From Parus major (Eukaryota; Chordata; Aves; Passeriformes; Paridae): a stretch of DNA of 64,000 nt. This document shows positions 1 through 12,412 of this stretch, one piece after another; positions within the stretch are counted from its first letter, which is position 1, and each line of letters begins with the position of its first letter. The DNA is taken from contig NC_031774.1 of the NCBI RefSeq assembly GCF_001522545.3, positions 18,628,749 to 18,692,748 of the forward strand. The letters run 5' to 3'. The notes beneath the pieces are model-generated. The model saw only the letters and a program-made list of their open reading frames with translations. It did no database searches and was not told the DNA's origin. The position numbers were made by a program, and so were the translations under genes.

Positions 1-1799
1 CCTGCAGTGTACCAGGTGTTATTTCCTGTTCTTCTCTGACCACTTGCCCAAGCACTGTCCTTCCACATCCTCTCACAGCCATAAATGTGTATAACTTTGC
101 ATTCATGACTGTATGCTGAGCCCCACACAGCACAGTCATCGGTACCTTAACAAGTGTGCTTGATGTTAGCATCTCTGTGAGATAACCCCATACATCCCCA
201 ACTGGATCTTGACTGAAAGAAGACACAAAAGGAATTAAACACTTTTTGGCAATTGAAGATTTATTATTGTTGACTGTGAATATCTTTCTTCTTAACACAC
301 TAATGTAAGTATCCTACTCTCATGCCTCACAGCAATGAAAGCTTTCTCACAGCCCTGAGCAAGGAGATGATCACTATATCTCATTTTTTACTTGAGGGGA
401 TAAGACAGATGGGCTGACAGATTAACTTCACAAGGGTATTTGTCAACATGGTCCAAAATCAAATGCTTAGACAATTTTTCTTTTGCTTGCTTTTAAATTC
501 TGGTGTTTCTTCTAAGAGCACCAGAAGCAGACTCCCATTGGCTTCCACTACTGCTGTCAGTGACCATCCTTCTGGTGGTCAAATCTTTGGATGCCAAGTG
601 AGGAATCCAGGAAAAAACAAATTCAAACAGGTGAAAAACTTGGCTTAAGAAGCCCAGATGAAGTGTTTGGGTTTTCTGTGCCACTCTTTAACAGAACTGT
701 GGATAAAATCTGCTGGATTCTGCATGTTAGAGCAGAAGGTACCCTCTCTTTCTTGTATTCCCTGATTTAATTCTCCATAATACTGCCAATTTCTGCAGGA
801 TGTAAGGCAGATGTCTGACCACCTCCTACCCTTGGTTAAACACCATAAGGCAACATTTTACAAAGCTGTCCCCTTTTGTGTCATTTTAAACAAGATAAGC
901 AAAGCAATTGGTAGAAATGCTTGCTTGGATGATGCGCTTTTGTTCAGGACTTTCAGTGCTCCCAGGAAACCCTGCTGTCTGGGCAACTGCTGTTTTGTTT
1001 TTATTCCATTTTTTTAAACATTCTGAGACATTTCAAGCCCAGAATGAGCTGCAAGGTCGGCTTCTCAAGGCTGAGGGTGAGATGCACAGCTGGGCTTCCT
1101 GTGACTTGGTGACTCTCCAGCCAGAAACTTCTGCCTTGACTGAGGCTCCCTTCTGACATTTGCTGAGATATAAGGGAAAGAAGAAAGGAGGAATGGCAAA
1201 AGGAAGTGCAGGGTGAGTCTGTGCTGTCCTTGTTCCTTTCAGAGACAAGCAAGAAAAGGCTTGAAAAGTGGGACATTTTCTCCCTCCTGAAAAACCTCCA
1301 TTCTCTTCTTGTTTTTTAACCTTTCAAGCATCAGAAAGGTCAAGATTTATCAGAACTGCTTTTCCTTGTGGAAATGCAAGGATATCGGTGTTACTGGCTG
1401 TATAGAGCAGACTGAGATGAGTCTCCAGCAAACTGATTTTTTTCCCTCCAGCCGTCCATAGCACTGTTGCATTAAACATGTACTAACAAAAGACAGAATT
1501 TTAAACAGCCAAGATACAATTTACTTTTTCTCTAAGTTATTTGTGCCATACCTTTATCATAGATATCATAATCCTACTAGTTTTTAAGCTGTCCAGAGGG
1601 TTTATCAGGAAAACCTGTGGAGACAAAATCTGAATTTTTCATGTGCAAGGTATCTGCTGAAAGGTTCTCTGAGAATATCTGTAAAATGCAAACACTTCCA
1701 GGCTTTCTTTATAGGTAGAAAAATGCAAAGCAAAGACATCGACTTATGTGTTCCTCCCTTGGCATTATCTCCAAAAGCTGGGAAAATCTGTGTTTAAGT
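1..1799. other. No gene recognised
   Basis: AT-rich unique-looking sequence. Open frames are all below 110 codons, overlap one another on both strands and resemble no known protein. No repeat recognised. Confidence 0.7.
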
Positions 1800-1926
1800 T
1801 CACCATGGAGGTATTTAAAATGTGTGTAGACAAGGTGCTTAGGGACATGGTTTAGTGGTGGAGTTGTCAGTAGTAGTTTTATGTTGGACTCAATCTTTTA
1901 CAACCTAAATAATCCTATAATTCTAC
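1800..1926 (+). mobile_element. CR1 LINE 3' end, truncated
   Basis: This matches the 3' terminal part of bird CR1 as I remember it: 'gtgcttagggacatggtttagtggtgg', then 'gttggactcaatcttt', 'caacctaaat', and a degraded ATTCTATG-type tail ('aatcctataattctacg'). The tail at the right end puts the element on the plus strand. Only the last roughly 125 bases are present, as usual for 5'-truncated CR1 insertions, and drift from the consensus suggests an old copy. Confidence 0.8.
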
Positions 1927-3204
1927 GAGTTTTCTGATTTCTCCTGCTCTGGATCTGTAGGCTGCTTTCCATACACAAGAGGCACACAACTGATGTAGTG
2001 AAAACCAAAAGTCATTCAGCCTCCAAAAGATACTCATCTGAACAATAATAGCTCTGATCCCAGTGCTATTAGAAAAGTCTTGGGTTCTACCTCCATGGAA
2101 AACATACCAGGTCTGTCTCAGGAAATGGTGCCACAGGGATGCCCAGTGCTCCTTGAGCAGCACTGAGTTTACCACAGATGGAAGATGTTCACGTGTGCAC
2201 AGAACAGGCAGTCTTGTTGAAAACACTGCACTGTGTTGTCCTCTAAAAGCAGCTGTAACACAAGAGCCTGGTCCTGAACAAAGCTGTGTGAAATGTGCTC
2301 AGCTGAAATACAGCATTGCGTAGAATGAGTGTTACACACTTGAGAACTCTGGTCAAAAAGGATCCCTTTGTCTGAAAGGTACCTGGCCCCAGTTCTGAGG
2401 AAATTTGGATGTAATAATGAAAAACATAAACTGATATTTTTTTACTTTTTTTTTTTTTAACTTGGAAATTTCTGAAGCTGAGGGAACAGAAATCCACTGA
2501 GACAGAAGCCAAAGAAAAAGGTTGTCATTATTCTCATTTACTCTTTTACCCTTTCCTCATGACACCTTGCCAGGACACACATTGAGAAGTTTACCAGGTC
2601 CTTGAATGAAAGAACACAACTCTCTCTCTGTACAATGAAAGCAGGTATATTTCAGAGTGACACCAGGGAGAGATTGTCTTGCCAACAATGATATCTTTTG
2701 TACAAATGAGAGGCTTTATTCAAGAAGAAGATAGCTGTGATGCTGATAAAACTAATAATTTGTAACTTTGATATGATGTTTTTCCTCCAGAAGACCTCAC
2801 AAAGGAGGGCATTCTTGTCCTATCATTATAGCAAAGGGAAACTTTTACAACAAGTAATGAAGGACCTAGTCTAAAACCAAATGGTAGATCGTGGGAGAAA
2901 AATAACCACTGTCCTGTTCCCATCCCACATGTTCAGCCTGCCCTGGGAAACATGCTGAAGGTAAGAGTTGCTTCCTCAGTCTGATCTTCTGAGGGAGGAA
3001 TTAACACTCACGAAATTTCATCTTCTCCCTTTACTGCTGCTGCTCCTCTTCATCCCCTCTTGCCAGCCTGGCATGTTTTCTCCAAACCCTGAGCAGGCTG
3101 GACACAGAAACAGCATCACTGAAGAGGGCAGGTTTGCTGTGACTGCCATTGCTCTGCTGCAGTGCAGTCAGTGCTCTGAGCAGTGAGCTGCACAAACCTC
3201 TTGT
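1927..3204. other. No gene recognised
   Basis: Unique-looking DNA between a CR1 relic and the CA array. It contains a poly(T) run at 2449-2458. Short frames only. Confidence 0.7.
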
Positions 3205-3237
3205 ACACACACACACACACACACACACAGCTCACAT

Positions 3238-3269
<32 letters not shown>

Positions 3270-3280
3270 CACAGCTCACA

Positions 3281-3320
<40 letters not shown>

Positions 3321-3392
3321 CTCACATCACACACACACATACACACACACACACACACACGCAGGCACAGCTCACATCACACACTCTGCAGC
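3205..3392. repeat. (CA)n microsatellite with higher-order AGCTCACATCAC units
   Basis: Long AC runs are punctuated by four exact copies of AGCTCACATCAC at 3229, 3273, 3319 and 3369 (spacings 44, 46 and 50), and a fifth decayed copy at about 3390 (AGCTCACAGC). The array is therefore a minisatellite whose unit contains a dinucleotide run, rather than a plain (CA)n. Open frames of His-Thr repeats across it are artefacts. Confidence 0.95.
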
Positions 3393-6300
3393 TCACAGCA
3401 GCCTTGTTGTGTGGGAGTAGCCTGTCCTGTCCTCACAGCAGCAGATGTCCAGGCCATATGTCTCCTCCTTAAGAATCCTCACAGCCTGGGACAGTCTTAC
3501 AGCAAGAGCCTTATGGTAAGGGCAAGGGCAGTGGGAAAATGCAATATCACCTTACAGGAGGAGAAAATACCAGTCTGGGAAAGAGATGCTCAGAGCAGCT
3601 GAATAAGAAACAGATATGTAGTCACTTGCCTGAGATTCAGGTGTTATTGGCATTGAGTGCTGAGAAGCAGTCTTGTGATGTCATTTTTTAAAATTAAAAA
3701 ACAGATAAACTCGATCTGTTCTTTATAAGGAAATATGTCTTTTTCACAAAGATGATTTCCAATTTATTTTACATACATTATTAGGAGATAGCAGCTACAG
3801 GAGCCTGGAAATCCAGGTGCTGAGCTTTGCAATGCAGTGTGCTGCAAGGGAACAGCCTGGCAATAACACAACAAGCTCACCCAGTGATTATATGGAAGTA
3901 GCTTCACCAGATGAAGCCTCATTATGGCAGATGCTGTGCACACAGGGAGAGAATCCTTACCCAGATGGGTTATGGTCTCTCTAACATAGACACTTCAGAG
4001 CTTGAAGCCTTAATGAAAGGGGATGTCTTGTCAAGGATCTCAAGGGAGTTTTGTGGCAGAAGTGCAAACACAATAAATTCAGATCTGCTGAGCTAAAGCC
4101 TGTGACCCAGCTTCAAAAGCCCCTGCCTTTCACTGAGCAATTTCAGACTACTTTTTGCTTGTCTCTCCTCTCCAGATGTTTACTGGAAACTACTGTGGCA
4201 TGGTGGTTAGAGATTCAGATCCACAAAGGAAATAAAAGAAACAAGAGAAACCTCCTTTGGGCTACTCTGGATAGAACTCAGGAGGTTAGGTATGGAAAAT
4301 AGCTGTTTGCCAGGGATTTTGGGGTTGAAGGGAGACTTGTGAAGTGTTGTCACTAGGGCCAGGATAAACTTGAACAAACCCCAGCACATCCTGAACAGAT
4401 ACATCACTTTCAACAGAGTTGTCAATTAGTGCAGAGTAAGTCAGATGTCAGTGGAGAAAAATCTCTGCTCTTCAGGGAAGGGAGGAATCTCTCCGTGACT
4501 CAAGAGCAGATGGTCTGGCAGCAGCAGCACAGCCAACTCCTATCACTGGATTAACAAATTACAGAGATATGCTCCCTCCTTTGTATTTACAGCACATGAC
4601 TGGAAAGAGGGCTCAGGAAAAAAGGATAATGTGAGAAGAACTCACATGTAACGTTAGCTGAGTGGCCAGAAGGAATTCTCATGAAAGCCAGCAGCCTGCA
4701 GCAGGATGCTGTCTGTCTCCCTCTAGCAGTTATACCTTTCTGTTGGGCATAGGATCCTACCTTCTCACTCAGGATAAAGCACAGCATTATAAAAAGCTGA
4801 TATTTCCCTCTCTCTAATTCTCACTGCTTAAATTAAGGCTGAGCCTGTGTCTTTAAGCCCCGTTTGTTGCTTCTCTTGTTGCCATAGCATTTAGTGTTTC
4901 CATGTTCAAGATTTCCTTTTTTTTTCCTTCCAGACATTACCCCATCAGCACAATTCCAGACCTGGGATTCCAGCCACTTTTGGCTAAAGGGAAACTCATT
5001 TTTGTTGCTATAAAAATATCAAGCCATGTAAATGCCTGTGGCTCAGATTTAGGTCCTGTGTCTAGGAATAGCAGCACAGCTGAGGGTGAATAAGAGAAGT
5101 GAGGAAGAAGCAAACAGATCTCTGTGCATCTCATCTCATTTCTCTAGGTCTACCTGTCCTTTCAAGGACAGGGAGAAGAAAAGACCTTTGCCATCCTCTG
5201 GCACAGTAGCAATCCTTATGCTTTTGTCAGGGTGATTTTTGGGGTGGGAGATGCTTGCCTCAGGTCTGAGCCTCTGGCTGTCTATCTGGAAAACAGAAGT
5301 AGTGAATGGATATTTAATTGTCTTAGTAAAGTGTCTGCTGGTACAGGGATGGAAGATATGAGCTAAGCACAAAGTACCAGCAATACTAAGTTATTTCTTG
5401 CAGCATTATTAGCACTGCTTTCTGCAAAACATTGCTGTTCACTCACGCTGGCACTCAAATTATTTAGGCTGTACAACGTGTCCGTCTGTTACAGTGCACT
5501 ACAGATTGAAAGAAAAAGATAAAGTACTCCGGGGAATATAGCATTAAGTTTTAACTAGCTCTAAGTAACTGCTACTGCTAATTATTAATGTTATACATTT
5601 CACTAAATTGCATTAAAATAAGAAAACATTCTTATCATTTAAATAGCTTAATTAGCTACTCTATTATGTCATATAGTAATATATCAGAAACAGCAGTACA
5701 TGCTAGCCATGTATTGAGAAATTACATTAAAAATCCAGATAATTTTAGAACTGGGGAAAATTAAATTAAATTGGAAGTAATTTTTTTTTTGCAAACAAAA
5801 CATTTCATACAGGGCTTTTTTTTATTTTAGCACTTTTTTCATTCAAATTCTATTCTTAACCCTCATGAATTTCAAGGAGAAGAAAATCTAAGAAGAGTCC
5901 TGGGACTTAACATGGGATTAAAATAAGAAGTGTGGTGCCAAATGCAAACAATTTTCCTGGTTTTTACCCACTTGTGTTCTTTTGTGGTTTTAGATGAATA
6001 TTTCCTGAATACTCATGGGTTATGTCGCTCAGGGAAAACCCCTGAGAGAAAGAAATTTCAATAAAGAGCTTGTTGGCCTTACTGTGGTGATTTATTTTTA
6101 TTACCACTTCATGAAGCAGTATCTTTTTGTCTTTTCCCATTTTTTTTTTAACTTTGCACATGAAAGAATGTCTCTGGCAAAGGGGAAACTAGTAAAATCC
6201 TCAGGGTGAAAACTTCTCACTTGAACTGTCTTGAGAGTCCAAAAGAAAAGAGGGCTAACAATAGAAGCAAGGCTGAGAAGTTGGGTAAGTCATGCTTAGG

Positions 6301-7688
6301 GAAGCAAAAAATGCTGATCAGCTGTGGGAATCCCCAAACCTCACTACCAGAGCACTGTGCAACAATGCAGGAACTTGTTGCAGCAGCAGCAGCAGTGAAG
6401 AGCCACTACTCAGAGAAAGCACAGCCAAATGGTCTGGCTTCCCTATGGAGACTCTTCAGAGAGGTTGATAAGGCTGGCATAGCACAAAGCAGGTCTGCAG
6501 CAGAGCAGGAATTATAGCTTCATTTGTTAGGCAGCCCAGACAAATGAATGGTGGACAATACCTGACCTTTACAAAGGGTCTCTAGCTGGGATTGCTGTTT
6601 TCTGCTTTGCTAGGATCCACAGTGAAGCCTATTAAGCTGCCAACCAGAAGCAGGAGGAGCTAGTAAGGACTGAGAGGTAGGGTGATCTGGATCTTCTCCT
6701 TTTCCAGGCTCCCAGGCTATCACAGAACGTGCACATTTCTGGGCAAGTCAAATTAGAGCCTGCAGTAAAACACAAGGGGGATGTAAAAAACATTTTCAAA
6801 ATCAAGATGCACAATCCAGCAATATTGTCTGGTGCTGCACAGCAGAACTGCAGTTGGGAAAATCACACCATGGCTTGAGAGGGGAAAAGCTCAAGCTGCA
6901 TCTAAAATCCTAATGACAATTTGAAAAGATCCTAAAGAGGATCCTAAATAAACATCCATACAGGCAGATTCTCACAAAGATTAGAAACATACAACCACAT
7001 ATGGAAACTGCACACTGGAAATCCTCAGCTCAAGCTTCCTATTAGCACTGACTGCTGGCAGCAGCACTGGGCTGCTGACTTGCCCCTGGTAGGGGCAGGG
7101 GGCAGCTGTGGATTCATCTCTTCTCTGAGCTCCCTTCTGTATATGACAAGCTAAAAAATGATATTTTTTTTTGTTCCTACTTCCTTGCCAGCCAGCCTAA
7201 TTGCCCAGCTAATTGACCCCTCACCAGCCAAGTTAGTACACAAGCTAAATTCAATGTTTGAATTTCTACCAACAGAAATATTTTGGAAATTTAATAGCAC
7301 AACTGTTCTACTAAGGCTGCCTGAAGGGAACTCATACCAACTTTTCTGGAGCAAAGAGTGATTTCATCTTCTGCTGTTTTATTTTAAAGATCCAGATCCA
7401 GATGATGTCATCTTTTTGCCAGTTACACTCCTATGTCAGCTGCATCCAGTCAGCTGCATCCAAGAACTGAGAATGTAAAAGTCTCTGAGCTCCAAGAAAT
7501 GTCTCAGCTGGCATTTGACTCCCCTTGGCTTCTGGACACCGTGCACATGTGCACAGAAGGCCTTTGCTATTTCATCTCAAATCTGGCATCCCAATTTGTA
7601 GAGCTCTCATCACGAGGACTGGTTTTGATCGTGTGGTTTTGACTTCCCCACTCACAGTGATAGACACAAACACAAATGTCCAGCACAC
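3393..7688. other. No gene recognised
   Basis: AT-rich intergenic sequence, very AT-rich at 5560-5860. A short (GCA)5 run lies at 6379-6395. A 103-codon frame at 6206-6517 is hydrophilic but matches nothing. A 14-base duplication (CAGCTGCATCCA) lies near 7438-7462. Confidence 0.7.
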
Positions 7689-7860
7689 AGCTGGACAAAC
7701 ACATCATGGGATGGGTGAGCAGCTGGCTCACAGGATGGGCACAAAGGGTTACAGTGAGCAGGGTGGCATCAGATGGTGTCCTGTCACCAGTGGGGCTCCA
7801 CAGGGCTCCATCCTCAACCCTGTGCTCTTCAACCTCTGCATAAATGACTCAGACACAGGA
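7689..7860 (+). mobile_element. CR1 LINE ORF2 reverse-transcriptase fragment
   Basis: The plus-strand frame reads CPVTSGAPQGSILNPVLFNL, then CINDSDTG. This is the conserved SG-x-PQGS-x-L-x-P-x-LFN block of CR1 reverse transcriptase, preceded by DNA resembling the CR1 'gggatgggtgagcagctggctc' stretch. The catalytic aspartate block that should follow (ADDT-like) is absent, and similarity stops at about 7860. It sits inside a 160-codon chance-extended frame whose rest is not recognisable. This is a dead internal fragment, not a gene. Confidence 0.8.
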
Positions 7861-10814
7861 CTTCCTCATCCAAGGTGGGGAAAAAGTCTCATAGAGACAA
7901 GTTTTGAGAGAGATGAGCTGTTTACTGCTATGTTGGTATTTAGACCGTCAAGCCCTATTAAAAACAACAAATCATGGAATAACTTGCATTTGAGTAGAGA
8001 TTCTTAGTGATACACTGTCAGCATCTAAACAACATTTGACATTTCAGAGCATTTGACCATGAGCAGATTCTACCTTGATGTTTGAAGATAATAAAGCAAA
8101 GATGGGTGTTGCACATTAAATATTATTTTGTTTCCCGGGCAGAATTCATAACATGAGCTCATCTGAGCATGGCACAGCTGTAGTCTAAGTCATTACTTGA
8201 GCCTCATCCTCACATTGCATATTTAACCTAGTAAATATTGTGCTTTCTTTGGTTTTGGTGGCAGGAGGCAGGAAGTTCTCAAAGTCCTTGTGTGGGCTCC
8301 TGAGTGCTGCAGCTCCTGATGAGAAGATATACAGAAGGAAGGTCCAAGGTCCTTATACAGACTTTGTCCTTGTCCTTTGTTCTAGTAGGCAGAGTGAGCA
8401 CCAAAAGTAATTGGAGATAATTGTTTCAGGTTGCCTGTCCACACAGCAGCACAGAGTGTGGAGGAGGTTCATGGTGATGCAACCCCTACAAAGCCAAATT
8501 GCCCCTTGTTGCTGCTTAATTTGAGAAACTGTGTAAAAAGGCAATTAGAGAAATGCAGCGTATTTCTTCACACTTAGTTCTGTTCCAGAACAATAGACCA
8601 TGTGGTATAGAGTTTCTGAAGGGACCTGTAATGCCTCTATCTGCCTCAGTGGCTTCAAGATCCCAATGCTGATCTTAATGACAATTTTTAGGTAAGGACT
8701 GGAAGGCAGGGTGGGATACAGGTGGGTCCTGGTGATCTGAACGGGGGAGCTGACACAGGCACGTGAGCCCATGCAGTTGCTTGTCCAGCCCAGAAACACC
8801 CAGTATGAGCTCAGCTCTTCCCTACCACCAACTTGCCACTTCTTGTGAGGCAGATTACATTAAGCTACATATCTACTGCCACTCCATATCTGAGGAAGTT
8901 CAGATGTCTTTTTAAATCTATATCAAAGCTTAAAAAATATAAAATACATGAATATATAAATATATGTGTATATATGTATACGTTCTGTATGATGCATTTG
9001 TTTGTTTGTGCTGTGTTCTCTTATCTCCCTGGTCTGTTTTCTTGTGACTAAGCTGAAAAACAGTTCTGTAATGCCTAACAAAGAGCAAGAGGAAGAGAAG
9101 AGAGTTCACTTCAGTAACTCATGACTATGTTTATTTTTCTCTTCTTTGAGGGATTTGTTTTATGACTCTCACTAAACTGTTTACAGAAAGTTCAACAGCT
9201 AGGCAGAAAGTCATTTGCAAGGAAACTGGGCTAAATTAAAACAAAAATGTTGGTCAGCTTCCCAGAGGAAAAAAAAAGTTTTTCTCTGTTATGTCTGTTC
9301 TGCTCTTCCTCTCCACCCACATACGGGAGAAGTTCAAATGGGATAAAATGGGGAACTGGGTAGGGATGAAAACTGAAAGAACTGTAGCTGGTCTGGAAGA
9401 TGGTGAAATTCATTTATCCCTCAAATCTTCTGGCTTTTTCCAATCTTTAATTTGAGATCACTGAGAAGGACACAGACCTACATAAACGAGAAGTTATGTG
9501 AAATGTCAGTGTATAGATAGCAACAACAAAAAAAATCTACTGCATTGATTTTCTTGAGTGTCCACCAGCAATGGCTAGCTCTCAAAGAGAACTCAAAGAC
9601 CTCTTTAGATATTACCAAGTAACTTATCTTCACAGCATCCCATTCTGCAAGAGGAGAAACCAAGGTACTGACTAGCTAAATGTCTGACCCGCTGTCGCAG
9701 AGGGGAAATGCACATGGCCAGCTGTAGAAACAAGCACCTACATTCGCTGTCTTGCCAAACTATTGGATGGAAGAAAGGTCAAGGGAGAGACTCCTGCTTT
9801 TGCATTTCATTATGCCTGATGAAGGACACACTTTGTGCAGTACGTGGTATGCACGACATGGAGCTTCTTCGACTGCCAGGACTCCTGGACCTGCCTCAGG
9901 CTTCTGGAGCAGGACAAGCAGCACCTCTTTCCCCAGTGAGGTGGTGGAGGCTTATCCTACCAGAGCACATGGAAGACATACAGCCTAGCTACAGCAGAAC
10001 TATAAATTATCCTTATCTTACAGTTTTACAGCCCAAAGCTCCAGCTACTCAGCAGCATTACTCTTCCTGCTGCGCTGTTTAGTGGCAGCCACAGACTTTA
10101 CAGCCTGAGGAACCGAGCATTAACTTGCTTTGGGCCAGTTAAGCTATGCAGTAACTGAGAGGCTTTCCTGTTTGTAGGTAAACTGGATTTCGTTTAGTTA
10201 AAACACATTTTGATTCAAAAAAAAAAGCAACTTTTTAATAAAGTTCATTGAATATAAAAAATGTATGTGGCACTTAGATATAGGGCAGATTCAGTTCCTG
10301 AGTGTAGTCCTTAAAATTAGAAGGATCCTTTCAGAGTTCTTTTCAGATCACGCGCAATAACTATTGCTTGCTTCTGACCTTTTATTTATTCCCTGAGAGA
10401 ATGCTACATAAATACCAGGTAAGTAAATAAGTAATCAATAAGACATTTATTGAATGTTAGTTAGGCTTAGAATTTTAAGTGGGTGACATTAAGATGGAGT
10501 GGGTGCAACAGGGAAAATTCTCAATATCATCAACCCTTAATAGAGAAAAATCATGAGCTTGGACCTTCAAAACTGGGTCACCTTCATGACTCAGATGTGT
10601 GTATGTGTGTGTGTTTCGATTTCTGCTTCACACCCTGTCAGACCTAAGAGTCCTGACAAGAAACATCTCCACTGTGCAAGGAAGAGTGGTGTATTCATCA
10701 CTGAAGCTGCAGAGACACAAACCCCTAAGTTCACTTGAGCCTTAATTTAGGCTAATCATGGAAGTGTGCTAATAACTGAACCTGGGCTCCTGAGCTCAGA
10801 CAGGGAGCATCCTT
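7861..10814. other. No gene recognised
   Basis: Unique-looking sequence apart from the TA tract near 8.95 kb. The frame at 9708-10082 (124 codons) is unrecognised and lacks any gene context. Confidence 0.65.
8930..8981. repeat. AT-rich (TATA/TATG)n tract
   Basis: Alternating TA with occasional G (AATATATAAATATATGTGTATATATGTATAC), a low-complexity AT microsatellite. Confidence 0.75.
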
Positions 10815-11569
10815 AATGCAGCTAGACCACATCCAACCTAGCCTTGAACAATTCCAGGAATGGGCCAGCCACAGCTTCTTTGGGCGACCTCTTCCTGTAC
10901 CTCTCCACCCTCACGGTAAAGTATATCTTTCTTTTTTCCAACCTAAACTTACCTGCTTCCAGTTTAAAGCCATTTCCCCTTGTCCTATCACTACCAGCAC
11001 TTGCAAAAAGTCCCTTCCCCACTTCTTCATAGGCGCCCTTCAGCCACTGAAAGGCCACAACAAGGTCACCCCAGAGCCTTCTCTTCTCCAGGTCAAACAA
11101 TCCTAGTTGTCTCATCCTGTCTCCATAGAAGGAAATCTAATAATCTTCATGTCTCTTCTCGGGATTCTCTCCAACAGGTCCATGTCTTTCCTGTGATGAA
11201 GACCCCAGAGCTAGACACAACACTTGAGGTGGGGTCTCGTAAGAGTAGAGAAACAGCGTCACCTCCCTTGATCTGCTGGCCACGCTGCTTTTGATGCAGC
11301 CCAGTACATGATTGGCTTTCTGAGCTGAAAATGTCTTCTTACATCCAGGGTCTCATCCACCAGCATGTCCAAGTCCTTCTTGGCAGAGCTATTCTCAACC
11401 TGTTCATCCCGAGCCTGTGTTGATGTTGGGGGCTTCTCTGATCCAGGGGATAGCACCTTGTACTTGGCTTTGTTGAGCCTCATGATGTTCCCATTGGCCC
11501 AATTCTTGTGCTTGTCCAGGTCCCCCTGGACACATCCCATCCCTCAGGCATGCCAACTGCGGTGTTCAG
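10815..11569 (-). mobile_element. CR1 LINE, C-terminal ORF2 and 3' region, minus strand
   Basis: On the minus strand, 11540 to 11259 translates to CR1 ORF2 C-terminal sequence (GDLDKHKNWANGNIMRLNKAK, then AKKDLDMLVDETL, then PIMYWAASKAAWPADQGR). Closer to the 3' end, 11115 to 10822 gives RQLGLFDLEKRRLWGDLVVA, then GSDRTRGNGFKLEAGKFRL and TVRVERYRKRSPKEAVAGP. The two blocks are in different frames with stops between them, so the copy is inactive. The 3' end is near 10815 and lacks a clean ATTCTATG tail. Beyond 11569 similarity to CR1 stops. This is the longest mobile-element relic in the window. Confidence 0.9.
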
Positions 11570-11680
11570 ATTTCAAGTGTAGCCAGGATGTCTCAGAGTC
11601 ACTAGCTGAGGGCAGTCACTAGGTCCCCATCTCTCTAACCTTGGTGTTTCACCCACAGATTGTCACAGGCAAGCCTGGTA

Positions 11681-12412
11681 TTATTCCTCTCCCTCTTCAA
11701 GTGTAAAGCTCTGCCAATAAGGCTCGCTAGCTCCTGAGTGAAGACACTCCTCCTGCTTTGAGAACAATGAATCCCACCTGATGGCAGCAGGCCTGGTGCT
11801 ATGTAGGCTATCCCTCTGCCAGGAACGACAACATTTTGGTGGTGACACCAGCCCCAGAGCCATGTATTTCATAAACTGGGCCCATCTGTTTCTTCCAAAG
11901 TCACTGCCTGCAACTGGAAGGACAGGTGAGAAGAGGAATATGGAACGTCTGTTCCATATTCCGTTATCTGCCCCAAAGATCTGAAGTCTCTTTTGATCCC
12001 CCCTGAACTGTGCTGTGACTTCATTGACCCACCACATGGAAGAGCAGTAAGAGGTAGTCCTTACTCTTGTTTGAAGTTTGAGAGTGTCAGTCAATAACTC
12101 GATCCCAGCAGTGGGAATGTGTAGAACAACTATTCCAGCAGCCACAGTCAGTGCTTCCAGCAGAGACATCTGCTGGATAGAGAGAGGAAGAGTGGAAATC
12201 TCATCATCTGAGTCACTTAAAATTGGATAAAACAAAACCCTAGGGAATGTGGAAAAGGAAGAGCCCTGATGAGAGAGGAGGGAGTCTGAGTGTGGCCGGA
12301 TGCAAAAGACTGTACTGTCACCTGAGATGGAATTGTACCTGTCCCCAGAGGTGGAGTTGCTCCCCATATGTGCCTGGAGGTTGTAACCTGTAACCTTCAG
12401 GATGCTGCACAT
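11681..12412 (-). other. Unassigned 243-codon open frame, coding status unknown
   Basis: An ATG-initiated frame runs 243 codons on the minus strand (ATG at 12412-12410, TAA at 11683-11681). That is unusual for DNA of ordinary base composition, outside the GC island. The product has a hydrophobic stretch near its middle (LEALTVAAGIVVLHIPTAGI) and a Trp/Arg-rich second half, but I recognise no family. It lies just upstream, in CR1 orientation, of the CR1 relic ending at 11569, yet it does not look like CR1 ORF2. It could be a chance frame, part of an unrecognised retroelement, or a retrocopy. No promoter, poly(A) signal or splice context supports expression. Confidence 0.25.
11935..11962. repeat. 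Perfect inverted repeat, 12-bp arms, 4-nt loop
   Basis: GGAATATGGAAC (11935-11946) and GTTCCATATTCC (11951-11962) are exact reverse complements separated by GTCT. In single-stranded DNA or RNA this forms a tight hairpin. The stem is too short for a typical microRNA precursor unless flanking bases extend it. It lies inside the unassigned 243-codon frame. Confidence 0.9.

Noticed and set aside
3149..3602. His-Thr-rich frames of 107 and 139 codons
   Set aside because: They are translations of the CA microsatellite.
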